Part shown: positions 12,912 to 22,581 of the stretch, one piece after another
How positions within the stretch are numbered: position 1 is the stretch's first letter
Layout: each line of letters starts with the position of its first letter
Assembly: GCA_014773175.1 (NCBI GenBank)
Contig: VXCM01000282.1
Coordinates: 434,001 to 498,000, forward strand
Direction: 5' to 3'
Length of the DNA stretch: 64,000 bases
Source of the DNA: Lucifuga dentata
Lineage: Eukaryota > Chordata > Actinopteri > Ophidiiformes > Bythitidae
Program-made: the position numbers and the translations under genes
The notes under the pieces: generated by a model
Seen by the model: only the letters and a program-made list of their open reading frames with translations
Database searches by the model: none
What the model was told of the DNA's origin: nothing

Positions 12912-15900
12912 TCACAACCAGATGATCTGATGACTTGGTTGAAGATGTTTACTTTGTCACTGGAAGTGATCAGTGCAGCTGTGGAGACTCTGTTTCAACT
13001 TGGCCGCAGTGAAGATGTTAAAGAGACTCAGGTTGGAGTTGTCACTTTTTCACTTTGCAGCTCCTGCACTAGAACATGACTGAAACCTTTGATCTCAGCT
13101 CAGGTTTTGTGCAGATTAAAGTTAGTTTGTATGTTTAGTAATGTCTTGCACGTGCACAGGAAGACATTACTAAACTGAAACTGGTCTGTGTATTTCTTCA
13201 CCGACCAGTTTCAGTCGTGTAACAGTACAAATTGTTTTGTTTTTGTTAGGCTTTCCTGAACCAACATTGTGGCGAGTTGCTGTCAATCTGCGAGGTTTAT
13301 TTATCCAGCATCATCCTAACTGAAAATGGAGCCCAGAACCTTGATGAGAAACTGATGGTGAGAATTAATCTTTCAGGGGCTCTTCTTTCATGTCCCAGCT
13401 CCTACCTTACCGTGCCAGAGTGAAAGTCAGATTTCAGTCCGAATTTGTCACTGTTTTCTCCAAAAGCATCTGGTTTTCAGTAGGTAGGAAATTATTTTTT
13501 TAATTTTAGTTTTTACATGAAAGTTATCAGTGACAATGTTACAGCAGTTTGAGACAAAATTCCTCAAAATATTTGCAGCTGACCCCTTGGGGGCTATGTG
13601 CAATGTAGCTACATGGACGTACTACGTCCATGTAGTTACTCAACTTGACCCAGCAATGCCAAACATTTGGTGAGAGTAAGCTGAGAACATCTGGCAGGGG
13701 TCTCCATTTTCTGAGATCTTGAATCTCCACCCCTTGGGGAATTTCTCCTGCATCCCAGGGGAGGTTGGGGACATGGGTTGTGAGTGGTCAATGTTCAAAG
13801 ACTCCATTGTTTAGTTTGAGCTGGCAGAAAGTTGCTTTAACTCATATATTACTGAAAGGTTGTAACAAATGTGACTACCAAATGTTCCCTCTTTCAGGTG
13901 AAACACCTTCACACTCTGGGTGTAGTCTCTCTCCACTGTCCTGCCATGGTGAGCAAGCGGACAGTCCTGCTGGTTGAATCTGTTCTCACCACACATTCAG
14001 ACCAACGGACAGGTAGTGTATCTGATAAACAAAGATGCCACTTTTGTCACATCAGGATCTGATATAACTTTTCCTTGGGAGTTTGGTTGAGTATCTAGAA
14101 ACCTGGCTGTGATGTTTAAAGGGAGTCAGAGTAGAGATGCCACTGTATTCATCAGGTGGATTCGCACACCAGAGCTGATTGTTGGTGTAACTGGGCAGGG
14201 TGCATATGACTGAAAATCAGTTCTAAATACTGACAATAAGTTAGTCATTGTTAATCCACGAGTTTCCCTTTATTCCCTCTTTTCCAACTTCATTGACATC
14301 CAGGAGCCAGTCTTTTCACTCACTCCAATAAAACAAAGATCTGATTGCATCCTAAATTACATGAAAAACTAACAAAAAAAGTGAATGTAAAGTGTAAATG
14401 ACTTGTACCTTTAATGTTGGTTGCAGGCTCACAGCCTCTGTCCCATTTTAGAGCAAACTCTCTGCCTCCCAGTGTCAGAGCCCATGGAGTCATTGCTCTC
14501 GGTAAGCTGCCTTTGTCTCCCTTTGTCTCTTTCATTTATGAATAGGAATATAGTAAATTATTGTTTTTGAGTGTCTTTTTGTAAATTTAAATTGTAAATG
14601 AAAGGCAGCCACTGCTAAAAACTGTCTGTCATCAGTGATACAGATGTTCTGGTTGTCTTGCTCCTAATCCAAGTCATTCACTATGAAGCAATTGTTGCAA
14701 CCAAGTTCTTATCTGACATTATTGTACACTAAAGTTATTAATAAAATGCTCTGTTTTCACTTTCATATTTATCTTCATGAATATATTTGAGTACATTTCT
14801 CTTCGTCTTTGTCTGTCTGGTTCAGGCAAACTGTGTCTGCAGCACGAGGAACTTGCCCAGAAATACCTGCCAGTGTTCGCCAGGGAGCTGGAGATCTGCA
14901 GCGAGATTGCCGTGCGCAACAATGTAGTGGTGGTCATGTGTGATCTGTGTGTTCGATACACCAACATTGTGGACCATTACATCCCCAACATCTCAGCCTG
15001 TCTCAGTGACAACGAAGCAGTCATCAGGGAGCAGACACTCATCTTGCTGACTAAACTGCTACAGGTTTGAACTGAGATATGTATGGGCTCAACTTGGCAG
15101 TAATTACAATAGTTTGCACACAATGTAGAGTCACACTTTTTGCAACTGTTTCACAGTAAAAGCCTTCCAGCAAAGATAAATCATTTTTCCCTGAACTGCC
15201 AAGAAGTGTCAAGTTTGCATTAATGAAAAGAAGAAACAACTGATTAACATGGTAATGACGAGAGCATCAGAAACCAGCAAGGCTTCTCACTAATATATTA
15301 TGAAATATCTACTAACAGAGAGTAAGTTACAGATAGTAGCCTCTCTTTAATAAGATCATATCTGACATTAAAGGAAGTTTCTTTAATTAACATACTTGAA
15401 GACACAAACCAACATTCAAGAAATTGTCCTAGATTCACCATCAACATTTATCAGCAATAAAGTGGTGAACAACAAGGTCAACCAGGCCACATAGAATAGT
15501 TTATAGTGATCCAATTCTGGTTTTCTGGGAAATGGCTGGTAACGCTGGACTCTAAGCCCTGAGTCACAATCCTCTCTCCCAGATTGTTTTTGAGGGTCTA
15601 TCTAAAAGACTTTGCTCTTTTTCCAGGATGACTTTGTGAAATGGAAAGGTTCTCTCTTCTGTCGCTTCATGGGTGCACTGGTAGATCGAGTCCCTGCAGT
15701 TGCCAGGTAAATCACGCTGTGCACAGAAGTTGATGGCTTACAGTAGGCTTACATGTTTTTCTTATTTTCATCAGAGCTGAAATAATCTTGAATCCCTGAA
15801 AAAATGAGATGTAAGTTGTATAAATGATTCACATTAAAATCCTTCCGGCTTGCTGGTAAATCAGAAAATGCAGAGTATTGATCAAGACGAGGCTGCTGAG

Positions 15901-18900
15901 GTTATGTTTGAGTTTACCTGGAATGCCATCTCATTGTTTTATAAAAGGTTTTAAATCGGTATTTCAACATTTGTAGCCCTCCTTTGGTTGTGAGTCAGAG
16001 CAGGATGTTTGTGAATTAGGGCTGCATGATATGAAGCAAAAATGCGATATGCAATTTACTTGTCAAATGACATGATAATGATATTTTATTACAGATTCTA
16101 TATGTGTAGCATGTAACTGCATAAGAAACACATATGAATTGTATGACTAAAATCTACCGTATGTCTTACCATTGCAGTATCACATATCTAATATACTGGG
16201 TTACCAGCTGATTGTGAATGCCTGTAGTCTACTCAGCTACTATATAATACAATAGCTCTGCAATAAGTCCTACCTTTGTGAGGCTTATAATGATTTTTTG
16301 TTGACACTATGACACAGATGCTGATTTTTTTCTATGGTAAGTGTTGAAGAAATGTGCAAGGTCCGAGCACCTAATAAAAAGCACTATATCAAAAATAAGT
16401 AACTCTCACTTCTTGTTCCAGTCAGTGTGAATACTGCCTTGTCCATGTGTTACTGAAGAAGAACCCAGACTTGTTTTGCCAGTACTTCATCGAGTGCATC
16501 TTCCAATTCAATTCCTACAACAAACACAAATCCTACAAGTTCTCTCAAAGTGAGAGGTAGGAAGATGTAAAATGTTTGTCTTTGATAAATCAGTCTTTTA
16601 AGTCATTACTCTTTCAAACTCTCCTGTGTATTTATCCTCTTGCAAGACCAGAAAGGATTTAAAAAATATACTATATGTATATCTATTGATTTATTTGATT
16701 TTAGTTTGATCATTCATTTACTTATTTCCTGATATAGAGAAAAGGTTCGGTTTTCCCTAAAAGGAGCCCAGCACTGCGAGAAGCGTTTTCGGATCTACCG
16801 CTTCCTGCTGGAGCATTTTACTAATGCCCAGCACTTCAAAATATTCAACAAGATCAACCTGACCATCTTGGGTGAGCAGTCAGTACATTGGTGTCTGGTG
16901 AAGCAGGGTAGGAGAAGCACCAACATTAGATTCCCTTTTCAGTTTTGTCTAGTCTCAGTGTTTGGCTGATTGCTATAGTTTCTGATGATGACTGAATGAT
17001 AAAACTTTTCTCTTCCTTATGAAAGGGTATTTTATCAATAGTATCTGAGAGTACATGTGAATTCTTTGAAGCATCAGTTTGACCCTTGGAGAATTAAGCT
17101 GAGTCCTTTCTTTTACTGCTTCCTATCCCAGCATGCTTTGCAGATGAGGAATTACCTCTTGATAAAGATGGTGATGAAATTTTGGCAGAGACCTTCAGCA
17201 TCTTGAGTCTGAAGGAGCTGAAGATGCAGACCATGTCTTCTCCAGCAGGAGGCACTGTGGGGGAAGAATCAGATGATGAGAACATAGGCAAAGCAGCTCT
17301 GCGGGTTGCACAAAAGAAGGTGGTGTCACAGGTAAGGGGCAGCGTCGGTCTGCAGCTGAAGTTTGCTTACTGATGTCCTGATACCAAATACAATATTCAA
17401 TTCTATTACAATATTCTCCAGCTTTCAAATGGTAAATAATGCGAGCATAGACAATTTAATGCATGGGAGGCATCAGTGATGTCCTGATACACAGATAAGC
17501 CAGCATCTGCAAACAGGGGGTTACTGTGTATCTGTATGTTATATTTTGTCTTTTTGGCTTCCTGCTTTCATCAACAGGTCTGGAAGAAGGCTTTCACAGA
17601 GTCCACAGTCCCTCTCATCATCAGTCTGAAGAACCTGCTGGAGCAGAAACACTCTCCTGTTCTCAGAGACCTCATGGCTTACCTCCAGGTAAGCAAGAGG
17701 GAAGAAGGAGGGGGTNTTTTTTTTTTTTTTTTATCAGAGCTACATTTTAACTTTTAAGTTCTTCATCGGGCAAACACTTAAGTAGTACTAGACAAGGCCA
17801 TACCCACTAAGCAAAGCAGATCCACCTATATTAGTAATCACATGATGCAAAAGTGCAATACAAGACAGTAAATGTATCCCAGGAAATTGACGACAATTAG
17901 TATTTTATATTTGGTGCATGGTGTGATGCTGGTTCCCATCAGGTGACAATGCAGGACTATCGCAGCGAACTGAGGGAGTTTTTCTCTGGAGATGAGCAAC
18001 TAGCGGCTGAGCTGGAGTTTGCGCTGCAGAGGGCTGAGAGGGAGCGAGAGATGGAGGCGGAGATGAACAGCTGCAGCCTGGCAGGAAACCCAGTAACACC
18101 CACCACATTGGTCAGAACACACATGATCCAACAGAAAAAAAAAAATGTNGAAACCCAGTAACACCCACCACATTGGTCAGAACACACATGATCCAACAGA
18201 AAAAAAAAAATGTACCACAAAAAAATAAACTTTAAATTTCTTGTGTTACTAATATTTTTTTAATTAATCTTTTTTTAAAGAGGTTTTAAGGGTTTCGTAT
18301 CACAAATTACTCAGTTGTTGACAACGTTTTTTTGACAGTGAGAAATCCTTTAAACACTGCATTAGATGCTTGTTTTAATGTACAGTGACTATGCTGCATT
18401 TCAACAGAATAATCTTATACACTGTTTAAAGGATTTCTCACTCTGTCAAAACAATTGATATCAAAAGGTCTTAAGTTCAAATTAAAAAAAAAACAAACTT
18501 GTAGGTAACCTGATAATTTTATAGATAAAATAAAGTACTGTTGATTTAGTTTTTTTTAATAATAAAGATGGTGTCAAGGTGATTTTTGTTCTTCTGCAGG
18601 CTTCAGTCCGGGGCTCTCCTGGTCTGCCCAGGAATCTGCTACAACTTAATTTTTCCACACCACAGCCACCACGCCCAAATCCCCTGTATGCCAGACTGGC
18701 CCTCACTGACAGGTACGCCTGCATTACAACAGCGGCTGAAATAGCTGCTGATGCTGCCTCCAGAATGGCTCACACTGCAGGTTGTTGTTTGCCTCAGAAG
18801 TTAGCATAATTGCATTCAAGTGTAGCTGGTCTGCTGCACTTGTTTCATACAGGGAACATTGATTAAATGATTAACAATTAAATGATTAATTATTTTTAAA

Positions 18901-21120
18901 AAATGAGAAATGCTTCCAGTACAAGTGGTACCCATTTGTTTGAGTGACAAATAATACATTTCCTTCAGCTTCATTCAAAATTGCAGTCCCTATTGGCTGG
19001 AATGAGGGGTGTGATTGATATTGCAAACATGGTTAACAATAATGGCAAGTAAATGACTAAGAATAAAATGTGTTTGTTTGTGTGTACTGTAGGTCTAAGC
19101 CAGTGGCTCTGGAAAGAACAGGTATGAAACTAATCGAGGTTGAAACTAATTTATTTCTCTTAATGAACACTGTGGTCAAGTATTTTCATGTGGGTTGGTG
19201 TGAACTATTTCCTTTTTTTTTTTGTAATCCAAGATCAGAGTCATCTTGTATATTTGTCATTGTCAAATGGGTTCATTCAGATTCTGATCACGAAAGAGGA
19301 AGATGTTAGGCTCCAAATATCCTCTGTTCCGTTGCGTGGTTTCTGTATTTCTGACAGTGTGAACGCAGCACACAGATGATGAAGGCTTGTTTTTGTCTTA
19401 AACCTGTTGCACCCTAGCAGGTGTTACAACAGTGTTGACGTTATATCGATTTTGTCTCTGCGGTATTTTGGCAATTATTAGCATACAGTATGGAGTGATA
19501 GCTCTCTAACTTTATTTTGTTTTATCTCGATTTCCTGTGATCCCTAAAGGAGCTGTAAAAAACAGAGCCATCAGCACACCAAAAGGTATTTACCAGAGCA
19601 CCGCCCAAGGAATTTTCACCTGCAACCATTTTACTGCTTCTATATTTGTTTATACTGTCAAAACCTAAGTTCCTTTCTCTTTGAAGTACATTTTTGTAAA
19701 CCTTCAGTGACTTGAAATATGCTATAAAATCAAGTAACTGCTGTTTGCAGAATCACTGATTTGACACTGTAAATCATCAGTGATTATAATTGTGTAGGGT
19801 GACACCACAAACACATTTTCAATCACCATTCAATCACCTTTCTAAATTAGCTGTAAATAACCATAAGAACAGTGCAGTAATTTCAAAAGTTACGAGTGAA
19901 CTCAATAGTGAAAAAGACTGAAACATGGACTAAACTGATTTAAAACAAAAAAAACCCTTACAGTAAAATATAGACAACTATTATTTAAACACATCCCCTT
20001 TCACATCATTTCTTTTATAAGAACTTTGATACTTTCATACTTTGATGCTTTCATACTTTGGCTTCTTACAGAGAAAATAAGGAGGAAATGGCCCTGTGCT
20101 TGAAGTTGTGTCAACCTTTTCTTTCACACTAGCCTTTGTTTTTGTATATCAGGATGTTTTGTTATGTATCATTGCTTATTGCTCTCGTTTTTCACCTTTG
20201 ATCCAGGTGTGAATATCAATTTAACTTTTGATGAAGGACCGAGTGCAATCTATTGTGACCGAGGAACAAGTAAGTAGCTCTGTCTCGTGACTTTTAAAGG
20301 TTTTTTTTTTTTTGCAGGAAATTTTATATTTCACATATTGAGATTTCAGGCAGGAGGGACTAAGTAGGACAACCTCCTCAAACCAAACCTCAGTTGTCTG
20401 ATTACCAATAGTCCAAAGTGATGACTGTCTCTGCTTTCAGCTTCAGTTGGGGAGATCAGCATCCTTCATGTGCAGTCACATGAACAGCAGTAAGTGCCTC
20501 TGGTTTTCTCATTGATGTGTTGGAATGAGTGCTGCTATCGGTTTTCTGCCAAAAGAACAATGAAGTGCGTCATCTGTAACTTTAGTTCTGTAATTTTTGG
20601 TTTTAATTTCAGGCAGATTATGTTCTACTTCAGGCAATTTGCACATAATTTTAAGCAGTGTCACAATAAAGTTGTTAAAGCTACTTTCTTAAACTATACT
20701 GACATTTGGGTGTGCTTTCACAGGCCAAAAACATTTTTTATTACTAGATGATTTTTCATTGTTACCCATATTTAAGATATGAAGCCTTTTAATTTTATCA
20801 CAGTAACATGGCTTCAAAGTCTCAAGCGAAGTCAAGTTTATTTGTAGCCCAATCACATACAATGATTGAAAGTCTTTACAGACTCACATGTTAACAGTTC
20901 CCGACCCAGCCCAAGCTCTCTAAATAGACGAGGAAAAACTCCATTAAAAAACCTTATTATACAAGGAAAAAAAATGAAGAAAAGTGTAATGTTTGTATGG
21001 GGGGGAAGGTTTCTGTGTGCTGGAAATCTCAGTTATGTTCTGTGTTTCAGAACTTCTGGAGTGAGGCAGTGGAACGTGCAGTCTCCTCTCCGACTGAGGA
21101 AAAAAACAACCAGAGACTAG
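3927..21120 (+). CDS. ncapd3: condensin-2 complex subunit D3 (NCAPD3), complete 35-exon gene
   Basis: HEAT-repeat subunit of condensin II, which binds the SMC2/SMC4-NCAPH2 core and compacts mitotic chromosomes. Exons: 3927-3978, 4555-4727, 4857-5019, 5809-5975, 6235-6402, 6809-6870, 6955-7042, 7357-7490, 8451-8523, 8822-8947, 9320-9572, 9880-9918, 10472-10561, 10776-10849, 11072-11206, 11797-12017, 12299-12490, 12641-12738, 12922-13031, 13250-13357, 13898-14012, 14427-14501, 14826-15064, 15627-15706, 16422-16556, 16738-16871, 17132-17331, 17578-17688, 17943-18110, 18600-18712, 19093-19121, 19550-19585, 20207-20269, 20441-20489, 21051-21120. All have GT/AG borders and matching phases; the total is 4,143 nt, so 1,380 residues (human 1,498). 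Landmarks: [10 protein letters not shown] near the N-terminus; nine consecutive Glu from exon 5; the Cnd1-type core GKLCLQHE...[12 protein letters not shown]...LTKLLQ (about 906-985); GSLFCRF; ISTP at 1316-1319; QWNVQSP near the end. The C-terminal tail is shorter than in human. Confidence 0.95.
4128..4178. repeat. TATC/TA microsatellite
   Basis: An imperfect TATC and TA tract in ncapd3 intron 1 (3979-4554). The remainder of that intron shows no further recognisable element. Confidence 0.85.
8214..8425. mobile_element. foldback (MITE-like) element in ncapd3 intron 8
   Basis: GTACCCCAACACTGCATATT near 8221 is repeated inverted as AATATGCAGTGCTGGGGTAC near 8382-8401, giving arms of about 40 bp around a 110 bp core, with ACCAGGATTGGG at the right end. 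No coding capacity is present, so it would be non-autonomous. Its right boundary is only about 25 bp from the exon 9 acceptor (8449-8450), so this copy sits close to the polypyrimidine tract of a real exon. The superfamily is not determined because no clean target duplication is visible. Confidence 0.65.
12868..12909. repeat. (TC)n microsatellite forming an acceptor tract
   Basis: About 21 TC units end 12 bases before the AG (12920-12921) of ncapd3 exon 19. The repeat therefore supplies most of the polypyrimidine tract of that acceptor. Length variation here would be expected to alter the tract. Confidence 0.9.
13133..13214. repeat. two adjacent intronic hairpins
   Basis: In ncapd3 intron 19, GTTTAGTAATGTCTT (13133-13147) pairs perfectly with AAGACATTACTAAAC (13161-13175) over a 13-base loop that contains GCACGTGC. 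It is followed directly by CTGAAACTGGTC (13175-13186), which pairs with GACCAGTTTCAG (13203-13214). Both arms are perfect complements read directly from the sequence. Confidence 0.8.
13605..13639. repeat. 17 bp near-perfect palindrome
   Basis: GTAGCTACATGGACGTA and TACGTCCATGTAGTTAC are inverted copies with 16 of 17 matches and a single-base centre, in ncapd3 intron 20. No coding or splice role is apparent. Confidence 0.85.
16015..16180. repeat. probable DNA-transposon remnant in ncapd3 intron 24
   Basis: The stretch beginning TTAGGGCTGCATGATATG and AAAATGCGATATGCAA resembles terminal sequence of hAT-like elements dispersed in fish genomes. The identification is by recall of the motif only; no second terminus was resolved. 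Confidence 0.35.
18085..18213. repeat. direct duplication of about 63 bp across an N
   Basis: Sequence from GAAACCCAGTAACACCCACC through the A-run and TGT (18085-18147) is repeated almost exactly after the N at 18148. The left copy contains the last codons of ncapd3 exon 29 and its donor (18110/18111). This looks like two contig ends that overlap but were joined with an N; a real tandem duplication is less likely. The chosen exon uses the left donor. Confidence 0.85.
18331..18450. repeat. inverted repeat, small MITE-like structure
   Basis: TTTGACAGTGAGAAATCCTT with TAAACACTG (from 18331) is mirrored by the complement of ACTGTTTAAAGGATTTCTCA with CTCTGTCAAA (18421-18450), separated by about 60 bases, in ncapd3 intron 29. 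The arms have few mismatches. There are no open frames. Confidence 0.75.
20828..20965. repeat. fragment of a widespread teleost interspersed repeat
   Basis: GTCAAGTTTATTTGTAGCCC, then AGTCTTTACAGACTCACA and AGGAAAAACTCCATTAAAAA, follow the order of a repeat commonly seen in fish genomes (TTTATTTGTATAGCCCAA ... CTTTACAGACT ... AAAAACTCCC). It ends about 85 bp before the last ncapd3 exon. Confidence 0.55.
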
Positions 21121-21448
21121 TTTATGTTACTTGCTTCTGTTTTATGACCTTACCACCTGCTTTTCCTACTAGAGTCTTATTAGAGAATGTTTAATCTGTT
21201 TATAATACAATTCCAGATTTCTGCATATATGTAGAATGTTGTACTTTGGTTTTGTTGTAATGTAATTAAGGATCAAACTGGCACTTAATTTCTTAGTGGT
21301 ACACAGTTCCAGACCACACCAGCTTACTTTAATGTATGAATGTAAATGAATGCCCAATATCGACAATAATGCCTTCTGTATTATCTCCAACAAAATGGTT
21401 ATATTAACAAAATGGCTTTATTATGGTTATACTAATGGTTATATTAAT

Positions 21449-21502
21449 ATTCTCAAATTATTATGTAACAAATCTAGTTTGTTACATAATAATATTGAGA
21501 AT
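21449..21502. repeat. long hairpin in the ncapd3 3' UTR
   Basis: ATTCTCAA plus ATTATTATGTAACAAA (21449-21472) faces TTTGTTACATAATAAT plus ATTGAGAAT (21478-21502) over a five-base loop TCTAG. The arms are 24 and 25 bases with a single one-base bulge. It lies between the ncapd3 stop codon (21120) and the AATAAA at 21564, so it should be transcribed. It could be an RNA structural element or a tiny palindromic insertion. Confidence 0.85.
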
Positions 21503-21563
21503 GAAATGAATAGTGAGATCCAGCATGTATCTAGTGGAAGAATCACTGTACATAACAGATGAA

Positions 21564-21569
21564 AATAAA
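21564..21569 (+). terminator. candidate poly(A) signal of ncapd3
   Basis: First canonical AATAAA after the ncapd3 stop codon, 444 bp downstream. A long T-run with an N (21613-21646) follows. Confidence 0.5.
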
Positions 21570-21787
21570 AATCTGCACTGACAAAAGCTCTCTACACCAA
21601 GAACATAAAAAAGTTTTTTTTTTTTTTTTNTTTTTTTTTTTTTTTTTGTTTGTTTTTTGTAATTGAAGTAGCACTGTCTGTCAGCTCATTTGATTTGGTG
21701 GTTTGAAACTGGAACAAAAATAGTTCCTTAAAAGAGGTTTTTAAATTGGTATCAGTATTATGAATATTCTTGAAATGTTGCATGTAT

Positions 21788-21826
21788 TACACCTCCCCCC
21801 NCACACACACACACACACACACACAT
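21788..21826. repeat. (CA)n microsatellite with N
   Basis: A dinucleotide run after a short C-run; the N at 21801 marks an unresolved length. Confidence 0.85.
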
Positions 21827-22207
21827 ACACCTAATGTATGATAGGTTAAACTTAACTCACCCTTCCCAAACTTGTGATGCCATAGAAACTTTAATAAGTG
21901 GGCCTCTTATGCTTGCATTTTAGAGCCCCTGATATACATGTATACTAATATGTCAAATTAATGTTGTCAAGAAAGGAATAAAAATGATCAAATCAAGGCC
22001 AGGACACAGACAAATCCCCCAGCATGATGCTGAGTGTGCAGGATATGCCAGAGTTGTACAGTAAAATGGACCGTGAAATAGTGTGCAAAGTGGAACCTTT
22101 ATTCTTTACAAAAGTAGAAAACTATACTTGTGTGCACCCCAGTTTCATTTTCTGTAATTTCACCATTAGATGGCAGTAAGATCATGTATGCAGTAGAATA
22201 GTGGTCC

Positions 22208-22581
22208 ATGAAGATGCAAGAGCCTGCAGGCTTCCATTACAACCTAAGATCCCAACAGGTGATGTCACTGATTAGTTCTTCACAGAGATATGAGGTGTGA
22301 ATGTTTGATAAAGCTACTACTGCAGAAATGACTCAGTATACAGATAGTTGATTTTGTAATAAAGTTGAATGGAAATCTAAAACCTCTCTCTTGAGAAGCT
22401 ATAATTAAGTGATCTGATGCTGTTTTTTTGCTTTGTCAAGTCAGGATCATATCTCACAAAGTGTGAGACACCTACAGATCAGCATGGTCAATATGGCACA
22501 GTCAGCAGTAACTCGCTGCCTGCAGATTCCCGAAAGCCCTGAGCCGAGCATTACCTCTGATGACTACATACACCTGGCCAG
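22208..22581 (+). other. two exon-like segments of unknown gene
   Basis: A segment from ATG 22208 to 22258 (17 codons, donor GTGATG) can join in phase 0 to 22445-22581, which has a T-rich stretch and TCAG acceptor and a CCAG/GTAATT donor. The second segment is open for 45 codons and reads like a soluble protein (MVNMAQSAVTRCLQIPESPE, SITSDDYIHLA). It lies 1.3 kb past the ncapd3 stop and beyond its likely poly(A) signal. I do not recognise the peptide. It may be the 5' end of a gene whose other exons I could not find, a leftover of a lost gene, or chance. Confidence 0.25.

Noticed and set aside
18149..18213. A second, duplicated exon 29 end with its own donor
   Set aside because: The copy follows an N and is almost identical, as expected from unmerged contig ends; a duplicated exon end without its own acceptor would not be functional.
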